Origin: Gordionus sp. m RMFG-2023
Lineage: Eukaryota; Nematomorpha; Gordioida; Chordodea; Parachordodidae
Reading direction: 5' to 3'
NCBI RefSeq assembly: GCF_954871325.1
Contig: NC_088775.1
Span: 41,083,561-41,147,560, forward strand
Length of the DNA: 64,000 bases
The translations under genes were made by a program, and so were the position numbers. The notes beneath the pieces were generated by a model. That model made no database searches. It was given only the letters and a program-made list of their open reading frames with translations, and had not been told where the DNA came from. How positions within the stretch are numbered: the stretch's first letter is position 1; each line of letters starts with the position of its first letter. This document shows positions 46,103 through 57,471 of this stretch, one piece after another.

Positions 46103-46409
46103 TGTCGTATTTGTGTATACGAATACATTTATTTTTTTTTACGCTTAATGCCAATCAACCTATTTAAATAAGGTTGATTGGATATGAAAATAACATATAT
46201 TATTATAATGATAATTATTATTTTTAATTTTTGAATATGAAAATTACAAAAACAATAAAGAAAATCATTCGTGTATTTTTAGCTCTTTAGTGTGTCAGAT
46301 ATATTTTCTTTTGTTTTCTGATTTTAGTAATTTAGTATAATTTTTGACAGTTCGTTTTTAGAAAGTTTGGTTTAGTTTCGGGAATTTGTTTTAGATTAGT
46401 TTTTAATTA
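46103..46409 (+). repeat. Gy-C left LTR
   Basis: Begins TGTCGTATTTGTGTATACGA. It contains a hairpin GCCAATCAACC/GGTTGATTGG near 46150-46180 and a long block (46240-46395) matching the right LTR almost base for base. Confidence 0.9.
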
Positions 46410-46637
46410 GTGGTGCTTGTGACGCTGATCGTTTCCTAGGAGTTATCGGTTTAGAAGGTAAAACAAAAAATTTTTAATTATATAATTTCCTTAAATTTTT
46501 TTGACTGCGCATTTGTACTAATCATTATACGATTTTGCTAGTGAAGTTTTTATTTAAGGTGCTGTATTAATATTTTCTACAAATATTTAAAGTGTTTGTA
46601 ATTGAGTATTAGTATTGACTAAAAGATTCATGACCAA

Positions 46638-47400
46638 ATGGTTCATTTTTTTAGGTATCATGATGATTACAGCATGGCTGCTAAGATTTCATTATATAAG
46701 AATTTGGGTCTTAAAGTTTTGTATAAAAATTTTGATGAATTGGTAATTAAGCAGGGCATGGTAATTGGGATATTGGTAATAATTTATATAATGGTCATTA
46801 TGGCGAAATATTTGATAAAAAGGGGTACTGCGGTACTGACAGGCATGTATTGCAATTGGAAGAAGGACACTGCGGTGTCAGATGTTTATAAAAAGAAAAT
46901 GGCTGAAACGTATTTTAATTTAATATCGGATATTTATGGGAAGAAAATAGCAGACTTGGAAAGTAATCTAAAAGATGTTTTAGAGGAAATCAAGGCTGGA
47001 AATGTTAGGGAGAGGTCAGATAGGATCCTCCTGGAAATAAAAGAAATGAAAGGAGCCATCAATGCGTTGATAAAGGAGAGCAAAAATCCGGTTAAGAGCC
47101 AGGTGGGTGATAGGAATATTAATAAGAAATTTAATGATTACGAGGAAAATAAGGAATTGTCGGGAAATAAAAGATTTGTGGAAATGATCATTTGCCATCG
47201 TTGGGGATGGAGAGGACATAAAAGAGATACCTGAGTGGTCCTAGAGCATAGGTTTAAAGATGGATTTCCGTTAAAGAAATCTGAAGTAGGAAATGCTAAT
47301 GTAAAGATGGTTAGTTTAAACGGGTCCAGATTATGTTTTAAATGTAAAAGGCCGGGACATGTGGCTGTGGACTGCATGGAGGTATCTCAAAATTTGTGTT
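46638..47400 (+). pseudogene. Gy-C gag-like frame with membrane segment and knuckles
   Basis: The frame opens with about 35 residues, then a strongly hydrophobic stretch (VIGILVIIYIMVIMAKYLI, residues about 42-60) followed by basic residues, then a charged coiled-coil-like region (residues about 85-145), then a Cys/His-rich end. A knuckle CFKCKRPGHVAVDC follows near 47335-47376. The hydrophobic stretch is long enough to span a membrane. No typical capsid motif is visible. Gy-D has the same layout. Fossil. Confidence 0.75.
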
Positions 47401-47417
47401 GACTATATGATTGCAAA

Positions 47418-48086
47418 GTGAATCATATAGGAGTCGGGGCTCCGAGAGTTCGGAAAAATTTGTATAATAAAACATTTAATATTATTAGTCGAGATAATGG
47501 GAATGATAGAATAAAAATAAGAAATCATTCTCGTAATTTCCCTGAGAGGGAGGTTAGTCGATTTAGGTGGGAACAATATCCGAGGAATATTGTCCGTTAT
47601 TCTCTTAAAAAGGATGTTAGGAATTTTATTTGGGAAAGATGTCCCACAAATCTTGTTAAAAGAAATGTAAATGTCAGTAATAAGAATTTAAATTCCGAGT
47701 TGAATTTAAGGGGCAATGTGAATGCCAATGAAATTATTATTTTAGATAAAATAAACGCTGATTCTCCGATTAAAACATATGATATTTTAATCACGGAAAG
47801 ATTAGATGGACCATGTATGTGTCCGAGGGTTAGTTTGAAAATTGATCATAGGAATATAGAGATGCTATTTGACACCGGGGCTAGTATTTCCCTAATGTCG
47901 CAGGAGAATTTTTATAAGTATTGGCCTGGGGGTAAACTTGAAAGAGAGGCTATGTGCGTCAGGCAATTTGATGGGTATGAAGTTGCCGTGTTGGGAAGAG
48001 CCAAATTGGGAGTTAATCTTAATGATGTAATCTTTTTCCTTGATTTATGGGTGGTGAAGGAAAGTGTGAAAACCATCATGGGGTAG
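47418..48086 (+). pseudogene. Gy-C aspartic protease region
   Basis: Contains the repeated pair RFRWEQYPRNIVRY and FIWERCPTNLVKR in the linker (also present in Gy-D as FRWEKYPKDIVKY), then CMCPRVSLKIDHRNIEMLFD with TGASISLM, the active-site loop, and FLDLWVVKESVKTIMG. Fossil, part of a shortened element. Confidence 0.85.
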
Positions 48087-48399
48087 AGTTGGATTATTTA
48101 GTTGGGTCCCTTTAATAATTTTTGGAATATTTTTGCAAAACCGGGGGCTGCAAAGGGGACTAAGAATATGAGTCTGGGGGTTAATAAGGTTCGAGATAAA
48201 ATTTGGGAAATAGAAGGGACGGACTCAACTGTAAAAGAAGGGAATTCAACCTGTAATTCTGAGATATATATAGGTTCCACTGAATTAATAGTTGAGGACA
48301 ACAGGGAAACCCAGGGAGTAATCGGGTGAAAGCGATTATTTAGCATATATAATTTGGGAGAATTAATGGAAAAGATACTCTTAATATGCATCAAAGGTG

Positions 48400-49809
48400 T
48401 TCCGTGATTATGAGGAGTTGCGGGATAAATATTATTTAAAAAATAAAGACGGGAATTAAAATGTACGTGAACTGTTGGTAACCTTTTTGTTTTATTTTAT
48501 TTATTATTACACGATGGTAGTAAGATATATTGATAAAATGCAAGGGTTTTGGTTTTAATTCTTTCATGTTTGTAATGAGAAAAGTTGGTATTTATTGAGG
48601 TTACCAGTTGTTAGTCATAAATAAAAGTTGAAATGTAATGTAAGATTAAAATGGAAAGTTGTGGTATCTTATATTATTAATGGTTAAAAGGGAAACATGT
48701 ATTGAGTAGAGAAACCCTTTTGATATTTTTATTACATATTTGTTTGTTTTCATTTTTGGCAGGCCGCAAGAAGATAATGAAAGGGGAGAAATATATTTGG
48801 TAATGTGAGATAAGAACGTGCACGTGTTTTGTTTTTTTAAATTAAATACTTTTAATGTTGTTTAGTCATTAATAAAAGTAGAATAAAGATTGGATATGCG
48901 GTGGAAGGTTTGTGGTAAAGGGAAGATAAAAACATTTTTTTTATATGTTTTTGTGTGTTATAAGAGAAATATTGATTCTCTGGTTGCGGTATATTTTTTT
49001 TTTCCTCTATCTCTTTGTTTTTTTTATAATGGTCTATTTATTCTCAGTCAGGCCGTAAAAGGGAATGTGAAATGTTGTTGTTAAAACAAAATGAAAAAAG
49101 GAAGGATGGTAGAATGATGCCTGGTTGAGGGGTAATTTAAAATTTTTTTTTTTGTAATTAATAAAAGTTTTTAATTATTTTTATTTAAATTCCTCAAAAT
49201 TCAATTCTTTTACGCTATGGCCATGTTATTCAGTGGGGTTACATTTCTCTGCGTCGCCGTTTTTCACATCTTGCCAGAACGGGTTTTTTGAAACATTCGC
49301 CTCATAACAATAACGTTAATCATTATTCCCAAACTCCACGAAGGAGGAATACCACAGTACCATCAATGATTAGTCAATGAACATTCTTCATTACGAATGG
49401 ATATCGCAAACGGAAAAAAATTGAAGTGGAAAACGAAGCAGATGATTTGACAAAGATTTTATTTTCACCGGGAAAAAAACACTTAATGTTAATGTTTAAA
49501 ATAATATTAATGATGATGCTGAATTTGGATGCTTCCGGAAATATCTATGGTGCCTTTCGGGTTTGGTGTTTCTCATAGTTATATCCACTATCACAATGGA
49601 TCATTCACATTGAAATTAGCTATTTTTTTGAAATATTCAAGGTAATCATGATATTATGGAATTAATTAAATAAAATTGAAGGACTTTATAAAATTTTATT
49701 AATCTGTTATAGCAATTTAATTGATCATGCAACACCGTTATATATCGATCATTTTTTTTAACAAACATATATATATGCCGATATGCCATGAGCCCATAAA
49801 GGGGTGGCA
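48400..49809 (+). other. Gy-C 3' non-coding region
   Basis: AT-rich sequence with several near-repeats of an AATAAAAGT motif (48615, 48870, 49160) and of GGTAATGTGAGA-like text. No gene supported. A short-frame cluster at 49200-49560 has higher GC but no recognisable domain. Confidence 0.4.
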
Positions 49810-50117
49810 TATCGTATTTGTGTATACGAATACATTTTTTTTTTACGCGTAATGCCAATCAACCGATTTAAATAAGGTTGATTGGATTCGAAAATAACAT
49901 GTAATAACATATATTATTATAATGATAATTATTATTTTTTGAATATAAAAATTACAAAAACAATAAAGAAAATCATTCGTGTATTTTTAGCTCTTTAGTG
50001 TGTCAGATATATTTTCTTTTGTTTTCTGATTTTAGTAATTTAGTATAATTTTTGACAGTTCGTTTTTAGAAAGTTTGGTTTAGTTTCGGGAATTTGTTTT
50101 AGGTTAGTTTTTTTTTA
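49810..50117 (+). repeat. Gy-C right LTR
   Basis: Direct copy of 46103-46409, followed by the CCTTT target duplication. By eye the pair differs at perhaps ten to fifteen positions plus small length changes. Confidence 0.9.
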
Positions 50118-51134
50118 CCTTTATTTGTAAAATATTTATTCTTAACTATCTTAAAATAAAAATCAATGAAATATATAAAATGAAAAAAATTAGAGCTGTA
50201 GCCACTCAATTGGTCACATCCAATTTATCAAAACTCGAATTAAATACTTTAGCAAATGTTGTAAATCTTAGATAAATTTGTACTTTATATTTAATTTGCA
50301 TAAAGAATTCTTTTGGATTTATTGTTATAACGCGTGATAAAAATATTATATTTGAATAGTTATGAATATTAGGTGATAAAGAAAATTGGAAAAAGTATAA
50401 AGAGGCCAATTTTTACCATACAAGAAAGATCTTTTATAATTATTAACTTTTTTGTATATTATTTTATTTTTTTTATTAATCTTTTTTATTATTTTTACTT
50501 TTATAATTTTGTTAATTTGATAATGTTATAATTTTGAATAGATGATTAAATTATGATTTTACGAACTTAATTTTTAATTTTAATTTTTTTAATCTTTAAT
50601 TTTTAATTTTAATTTATATTAATTTATTTTGATTATGTTTTTATCTTATTATTTAATAAAGATTTAGTATCATTTTAGTTCTAACTTTTCTTTATTTGAC
50701 GAATATTATAGAAAAGTATATATAATCGAGTCTGATTTAGTATCATTTTAGTTCTAACCTTTCTTTATTTGACAACGGTTCTAATCTCCCAATCTTTCTA
50801 AATTCTTCGAAATGTTACAACAAAATTCTTATAAATTAGCATTTTATTAAAATTAGGATTCCGGTGATTACTAATGAAAAAATAAACCATGTTCTCATTT
50901 AATTATTTATATCAAAATTTTATCATTAAGAATAAACCATTGCGTTGTGTGCAAAAATATATCTAAACAAAGAAAAATATTTTTTTTTACCTTATCTATC
51001 CGGATTCGAATGATCTTTTAAATTTCTTCTTTGAATAAAATGATCTTCTTTAGGAACCTCGTCCTATAAATTTGTTTCTCTTTATTTAAATAATTTTTCC
51101 AGTTAAAATTTCGATCCTGGTACAACGTGCACCA

Positions 51135-51333
51135 CTTTGAAAGTATAGTAAAAAGAATCGTAGAAAGAATATATTTTATTCACTCTATTAATTGATAAAA
51201 ATCAGCAAAAAATTGACACAAAAAGAATCGTAATATATTAACAACAAAATATACTAACTTATCAATTTATAAAATAATTTTTTTCTTTTAAATTTCAAAA
51301 CTTTAATAATGAATAATCAAAAAATATCGAAAA
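51135..51333 (-). repeat. Gy-B right LTR (5' LTR)
   Basis: Direct repeat of 40331-40536. The adjacent GTGCACCA on its left is the complement of the primer-binding site. The right border is approximate; a possible AATAT target duplication is too simple to rely on. Confidence 0.8.
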
Positions 51334-51335
51334 AA

Positions 51336-53575
51336 TATATATTATATAATCATCATTTTTTCACTTCATAATAATAATAATAATCCTCCACCAATCAGAT
51401 GTATGTAATACATCTGATTGACGGTTAACCAAAATAAATTGTAAATACATAAATATACTAGGACACTATATATATAATTTATGTGTGAATTATTGATTTT
51501 AAAATGTTGCATTATTATGGTTATAAATGACCGCTTACTGTTACAAAAATGGAATAAGTGCTAAGTCAGATTTAGTTTTTATATTTGTTACTAAGATTTA
51601 CATTATCGGTGTGGGGGGGGGGGGATGTTATTATTTAAGTAGCAAGAAATTACTTTATTTTTTAAAATTTACATAAATAAGACATTATTAAATTTATTAT
51701 GTTTATAAGACAAAATGAAAGGTTTCATTAATTTAATGAAAATTAGAGCTTATTCATTAAATAAATGTGAGCAGTTAAAATAATTACATAAATTAAAATA
51801 AAATAAGTGACACAAAATTCACCTTATTTAACTTTCACCAGAAGAAGATATAGATATAAATATAAAAAATTATATATTAACTTCTTTAATTATTTCCTAA
51901 ATATTTAAATTTTTTCTGTTTTGAGAAGCGTAATTGTAGAGTAGTTTTGGGCTCATCAGAGCTAATAACTCTTTACTTAGATCTTTCCATATTTGGGCAT
52001 TAATATTTTTTTCTATTTCTAATTTATTTTTAGAATAAAGAGATTTCAAAATCGAAAGGGAACACCGCTGGCTGTCTCTCCGGCACCGCCATGATAACCT
52101 TGATGAGATATTGTTAAATATAAATATATATCGCTATTAAAAATATACTATAATAAGGTAATGAAACACATTGTATCGATGGGAAAATTAGAAAAGGATA
52201 TAAAATTGTTTCGGACTACCAAAAAATATTTATAATATCTTACTTTATTAATAATTTGATTTAATTAAAGTAGTGCAGATCCGGGTCAAAAAATGGTATG
52301 AATTTATAAATCCGGGCCAAAATAAAATAAATCTAGGCTGGCCATTATCACAGCTTATATTAATAAAAAATTTTACGAAAATCTTTTTTATTTTTGTTGA
52401 TTTTCTCAAAAATTTTAAATATTTTATTTGAGGATTTTTTTGTCCTATTTTGTAAATATTCTAAAAATAATTTAATATTTTATAGGATCAAAAAAAGGGG
52501 GAATTATTTTCCAAGATTCGTTAAAAGATTGTGAATCAATTTAAGTCACAGATATTTTGATCTTTTAATGATTATAAATAAGGATGCAGAGTAAAATATG
52601 TAATATACCACAAGGAGAAGGGGTTATTAAAATGTTAAATTTATTTTATGTTGACTGAAATCGGTTCAAACCTGTTTAATTTTTTTATAAATGAACTTTT
52701 TACTCTTTCAAAAATTTATTAGATATTAAAAAAATAAGTGTGTTGTCTAATATTAATTTTCTATCATTTTTTTTATCGAAAGTTTTTTTTATGTTTATAA
52801 TAAAAAATATTTTAAAAAATAATAACTTGGAATTTTATAGTTAAAATAATATTTAATGAAAGACCGCGATAGAAGATATATAGAGAATCAGATGGGCAGA
52901 GATATTGAAAAGATATCAAAACGAGCTTTTTTAAAATTAAATCAGAACAATTATATTATTTATTTGTTATATATGCCTTTACCTTGTTTATACCCCCCTA
53001 CATATTTTATATGAATTTTCACTTTATATTTTAATAAATGTAAAATTGTGGTTAATTTAAATCAATAAACATGGAATCTAAGATAATAATTCACCGGAAA
53101 AAACTCCTGGAAATTTATTCCCCGGAAATAAAATCCTCGGGGAAAAAAAATCTCCGGAAGATTACTCCCCGGGGAAAAAAATCTCCAGGGAAAAAATTCC
53201 GTTTTTTATATCTTATATCTTATAAAATTAAAAAAATGAGAAAAAAATCCCCAAATAAAATATTTAAAATTTATGAGAAAATCACCAAAATAAAAAAAAA
53301 ATTCCCGTTAAATTTTTCCAAATATAAACAAAATTATGAATAATAACTTGTGATTAATATTAAAAACCAAATTTTTAATTATTAAGTAACCATAACCAAT
53401 ATAATATTGATCGGTTAAAACCTAACACGGTTCTGAACCCTCAAAGTATAGGCTATTTTAACTAGTTATTACATATTTTATAGCAACTATTTTTTAGAAA
53501 ACATCATTTAAAATTTTTTTTAGCCCAACGTTAATGTACTTTGCACGCTGATCAATAATCGGTGATAGTCAATAC
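51336..53575. other. No gene supported; hairpin and scraps
   Basis: AT-rich. 51392-51420 is a perfect 13-bp stem hairpin with a GTA loop (CAATCAGATGTAT arm). 51615 has a run of twelve G. A minus-strand stretch of about 55 open codons (52085-51905; text SLSILKSLYSKNKLEIEKNI) could be coding debris, but matches nothing I know. 52263-52345 is a GC scrap (GCAGATCCGGGTC) of MITE type. Confidence 0.35.
53085..53200 (+). repeat. Short CCCCGGGGAAAAAA repeats
   Basis: Five to six spaced copies of a motif of the type TCCCCGGGGAAAAAAA / CTCCGGAA within about 110 bp. The overlapping 90-codon Lys-rich frame follows from this repeat and the A-rich context, and I do not take it as a gene. Could be a decayed hAT subterminal region. 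Confidence 0.5.
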
Positions 53576-53895
53576 TAGTGATCTGCATTTGGCCCGAAAT
53601 TTTTTTAAAAAAGTTTTTTGGCCAATCCGGCCCTAATTTATTCAAATATAAAAATTAATTTTTATAATTACTCAAAATATAAGATATGCTAATAAGTATA
53701 ATCAAATATTTTATTTTAAATAAAAAATTCAACATAAAATTGAAACATTTACAAATATTTAAAAAAATTTCCAAGACCCTACCCGTACCGGCCCAAATTT
53801 TTTTTAAAAATATTAAGCCCGATCCAGCCTGAACACCATTTATTTTTTAAAAAATAGGCCAAAGTACGGGCCGGGCTTACTTTTACAGATCTCTA
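53576..53895. mobile_element. hAT MITE, GGCCCGGCCC family, copy 3
   Basis: Collinear with 11829-12226 and 17742-18151. Ends TAGTGATCTGCA and TAGAGATCTG (reverse-complemented right end). The flanks GTCAATAC and GTCAAATA share their first five bases; a one-base slip would extend that. It is the shortest copy, having lost part of the left GC block and the middle. Confidence 0.8.
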
Positions 53896-55049
53896 GTCAA
53901 ATATAAAAATTTTATTTTTTTTGATATTTTGATTAGAGGCTTTAAAAAGTAATTCACAATATGCAATTTAATATTTTATGATTTATTTTTATTATAATGC
54001 ATTTGATTTAATCAAAAATATATAGATTCGATAAGTAATAGGAGCAACCTACCGACCAACCATCATCATACCCTCAATCTTATAAATGCTATTTAAAGGC
54101 ATATTAATGATTTATAATTCCGAAAAATTGTTAGTTTAAAATTAATTCTTCTTAAAATTTATTTATTAAGATTTTTAAAACTTTATTTTATCGGTTATAG
54201 TTAAACACATTTTCTTTTGTAAAAATATAATTAATTGTTTATATAATTTTTAGCCAATAATGTATGACATAAATAATTGGGTATATATTTCTATTCTTAT
54301 GCAATAATAATTTAGTTAGGATTGATGTTTCTCTCTACCGAACGAGCCCAGTTTTTCCCTACTTATTTGAAATGTAAATTAAAAAAATTGATATTTAAAA
54401 ATAATAATTTATACTGTTTTTACAATACGGAAGATTTATAACTTAACTCGAGCGGAAACCGATTTATAAAAAATAAATAAAATTTATCGATAGGCCCATA
54501 AATTTATATTTAAAAAAGTATTATACATGTTATAGAGTTAGGATTGCATTAATGCAAATTTCAGATTTAATATTAATAGCACCAATTTTTCTAATGTGAA
54601 AATAAAATTTTGTTATTCTAAATGTGTTAATTAATGATATATATTTTTTTAAGAAATTACTAAATTGTAATAAAATTATAAAATATATAATTGATTTATT
54701 ATTCACATGTGGTTAATTTTTTTTATAATTAAAACAAAATTACTTGTAAATTTTTATAGGGTGTTTGTAAAAAACATTTTGATATTGATATAATTTTTTT
54801 TTAAATTTTTTTAATAATAGTTTTTTAATGAAGACGAACGTCAAAGTTAAGAATCGAAAATAGTTTTCTTATGTTTTAGCACAAGTTTAAGTGGTAAAAA
54901 TAAATAAAAAGAGATCATGCTTGAGAATTATATTTTCGACCACCAAATGGAGTTGGACTTGTATTTTTATTAATAACTTTTTTAGTAGTTTTAATAATTT
55001 CTAGAGAAGAGTTTGGATATAATTGTTCGATCTATCTATTAATTCGATT
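53896..55049. other. No gene seen
   Basis: AT-rich sequence with no supported frame, repeat border or RNA gene. Confidence 0.4.
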
Positions 55050-55675
55050 TGATATGGGTTCTCTTTCCTTTAATTTTTTTGACATTCCGTTTGAAGAATA
55101 CGGAGGATAAATTAAGGCACCAAATATTTTCTTTAACTAAAAAATGATTGCTCTCGAATTTTAAAATTTGGTAAAATGCCAAAACTTTTACATTTTGTCT
55201 ATAACTCACGAACGGTTTATTCCGCTGGTATCCCGTTTAGAGATTCTGGAGGATCAATTAACGGGCTACAATTTTTAAAAAAAATTCGGCAGCTTCACGT
55301 TTTTTAAAATGGTAATAACTCGGTTACGATTGGTGATACGAAGATTATATTGAATACTAGATAATTATTAAGTTTCAGAACATGATTTTTTATATTTTCG
55401 GTTTTAGCAAAGTGCCAACATTATTTTAATTTGCTTATAACTTACGAACGGTTCATTTTGCTGCTGTCGGATAGAAGATCACTTAGGATCAATTAACGGT
55501 CTACACAATGATATAAGCTTCGGTAATTGATCCACAAATCGTTCGGCCAGCTTCAAGATTTTACACTTTCCTTATTTTGCTTATAACTTATTAACCTTTG
55601 ATTACGCTGATGTGGTTTGAAGATCAATTAGGATCAATTAAGATAATTAATATTGGCATAAGTTTAGGTAATTAA
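55050..55675 (+). repeat. Modular interspersed repeat, copy 2
   Basis: Four to five degenerate modules of about 110-125 bp, each with an ATAACTTACGAACGGTT-like segment, a short variable stretch and GGATCAATTAACGG. 55180-55675 is collinear with the reverse complement of 27690-28095. It abuts the Gy-D left LTR. No coding capacity; family unknown. Confidence 0.8.
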
Positions 55676-56072
55676 TACTGTCCTAGTTTGCAATAGTTAT
55701 TGTTGATATTTAATTTAATAATTAAAATGTCAATCAAAAAATCATTTTTATTTTATTTTGTTAAAAAAATCCCTTATGTGTTTTATGATATAAATTATGG
55801 GGACATATTTTCTTCGATTAACAAAACAAGATATATTTTTTCGTTTTGAGTTTTGTTTTTATTGATAAAAGATCTTCATTATTTTCATATTTGAAGAATA
55901 TGTAATTATTTTATATATGATAATACACCATCATTAATTTTTTATGAAAATATTAATTTTTCTGGATTATGTAAATTAATTTTTTTGATATAATTAATTT
56001 GTTTTACTTGATTAATTTTTTTGGCAATCAATTTTTTTATATAAATTGAATAAAGATATTTAGCTTTGAAAA

Positions 56073-57122
56073 TGTTATGTTCTACCTCCCCCCCCTTTGT
56101 CCCGTACAACTTATTTCTTTTTTTTCTACTTGTTTCTTTTGTTTTCCCATCCTCCTTTATTTTGTTATGAAATTGATATATTTTACCTTATTTTTATATT
56201 GCATTTGAAACTGGTTAACAAGTAGAAAAAAAAGAAATAAGTTGTATGGGACAAAGGGGGGGGTAGAACATAACACTCCTTCCCTCTTAAATACGGCTAC
56301 CCGGCCGTCGGCGCCATTTCATTCTTAATTCCTACGAAAATAAACTTTTTCCCATCGTGGGTTGGGAATACTTGGGGGTGTTCGAACCCATACTAGATCC
56401 CCCTTTCTTAGATCGGGCTGAACCGGGTAGTGTGTGGTGCGAAATGCTGATTTTTCATGGAGGAGGTCTAATGGTCGTCTGATCTTGCGTCCAAGATATC
56501 GCATGGCTGGGGTTTGCTTCGTGGTTGGATGCGGAGTGTTTCTATAGGCTATTAGAAAGTTGGTTAGCTGGGTTTGAATTTCTGTGCGGGGAAACCCTCT
56601 TATGGCATTTTTAAAGGTTCGTACGAATCGTTCCGCTATTCCATTACTGGGGGGGGTGTAGATATGGGTTATTCCATGGCGGTCACAATATTGGTTAAAT
56701 TCGTGGCTGACAAACTGGGGTCCGTTGTCGGTTATGAGGTTCCGCGGATAGCCTAGGTGATTAAAAATGCATTCTAACGCTGTTAGGAGGGCCTTGGATG
56801 TAGTGTTATTCAAGCGGGCTATTTCTGGCCATTTGGAATAGGCATCTACTAGAATTAGCCAATGTACTTGATGTATGGGTCCAGCGAGGTCGACGTGTAC
56901 CATTTCTCCCACTGTGCAGGCGACGGGCCAGTGGTGTAGTAACCTCTGGGGGAAGTTTTCTTTGAATAGTTGACAACGGTTGCACATTTCACTGATTTTT
57001 GTGATATCCTTATTTAATCGGGGCCACCAGACATAAATCCTCGCGGTTTCTTTCATTTGAACAATTCCCGGGTGTCCATAAGTTGTACGGGACAAAGGGG
57101 GGGGGGGAGGTAGAACATAACA
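56073..57122 (-). mobile_element. Gy-E: short GC-richer gypsy element inside the Gy-D LTR
   Basis: Minus-strand element starting TGTTATGTTCTACC and ending ...GTAGAACATAACA, with a 5-bp target duplication GAAAA (56068-56072, 57123-57127). One full LTR is at 56073-56275 (203 bp), and its two ends are inverted copies of each other for about 60 bp. On the minus strand a purine tract (AAGAGGGAAGGAG) lies just before it. Between this LTR and a partial second one lies an integrase piece. GC is far above the surroundings. Its lineage (K02A2.6-like integrase) differs from Gy-A to -D. Shortened and broken. Confidence 0.85.
56325..57095 (-). pseudogene. Gy-E integrase region
   Basis: The minus-strand open frame has the H2C2 finger (YGHPGIVQMKETAR...C-x2-C near its start), MVHVDLAGPI with the first catalytic aspartate, LITDNGPQFVS with the second and SNGIAERFVRTFK with the glutamate region, then AYRNTPHPTTKQTPAMRYLG and a GDLVWVR C-terminal motif. 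This is the K02A2.6-like Ty3/gypsy type common in animals. The frame is open for 256 codons, but the element around it is a shortened fossil. Confidence 0.9.
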
Positions 57123-57471
57123 GAAAATAGTGTATGTTTCAAGGGTTTAAGTTTAAATATTTTACTTACCATTAATTAACTCTTTTTTAACTTCATTGAT
57201 TTTTAATATTGTTGACCGCACCAGGATAAGAACCTAGAGATTCAAGGGTTATTCGTTATTAAAAGGTAAAAACCATTTTTTCATATAATTTTGAATTTTA
57301 CATTGAAAACAACGCAAGTATTATCCACAAATATTTTTGATTAATTAATTTTAAAATTTGATAAAATTATAGATTAATTAGTTTTTATAAAGTAAATTAT
57401 TTTTTAAAAATATTTTGAAATTTTTATTTGCACGGCAAATATACGCTAATATACATTTTTAAGGTAATGAA

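Larger units (their letters stand above)
46103..50117 (+). mobile_element. Gy-C: young, shortened Ty3/gypsy copy inside Gy-B
   Basis: LTRs 46103-46409 and 49810-50117 (about 307 bp each), close to identical in their right halves. A perfect 5-bp target duplication CCTTT lies at 46098-46102 and 50118-50122. A primer-binding site TGGTGCTTGTGACG follows the left LTR, and the tract AAAGGGGTGGCA precedes the right one. Parts present: gag-like frame with membrane segment (46638-47234), a second knuckle near 47330-47375 and protease (47418-48086). I see no RT, RNase H or integrase, so it is a shortened, broken copy. The LTRs suggest it is the youngest of the gypsy group. Confidence 0.9.
40331..51333 (-). 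mobile_element. Gy-B: Ty3/gypsy fossil, minus strand, hosting Gy-C
   Basis: The LTRs are 40331-40536 (3' in its own orientation) and 51135 to about 51333 (5'), direct repeats of about 200 bp. On the minus strand a primer-binding site TGGTGCACGTTGTACC follows the right LTR and a purine tract (GTAGGGAA) precedes the left one. Parts from right to left: leader and gag-like region (up to 50122 and 46072-45590), a second knuckle near 45320-45400, protease (45314-44478), RT (44450-43700), RNase H (43630-43250), integrase (43000-42110), spacer, 3' zinc-knuckle frame (41168-40614). Gy-C is inserted in the gag-like region. Broken, with many breaks. Confidence 0.9.
55679..57209 (+). repeat. Gy-D left LTR, split by Gy-E
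   Basis: LTR sequence runs 55679-56072 and resumes at 57123 after Gy-E. In the right LTR the same text is continuous across this point (CTTTGAAAATAGTGTATG). The left copy has an extra stretch of about 120 bp near 55730-55850 relative to the right copy. Confidence 0.9.

Noticed and set aside
53071-53343. 90-codon Lys-rich frame as a gene
   Set aside because: Produced by the CCCCGGGG/A-run repeat and A-rich sequence, with no domain.
56073-57122. MITE that captured an integrase gene between its inverted repeats
   Set aside because: The TG...CA ends, 5-bp duplication and polypurine tract beside the full terminal copy show an LTR element whose LTR happens to be internally inverted.
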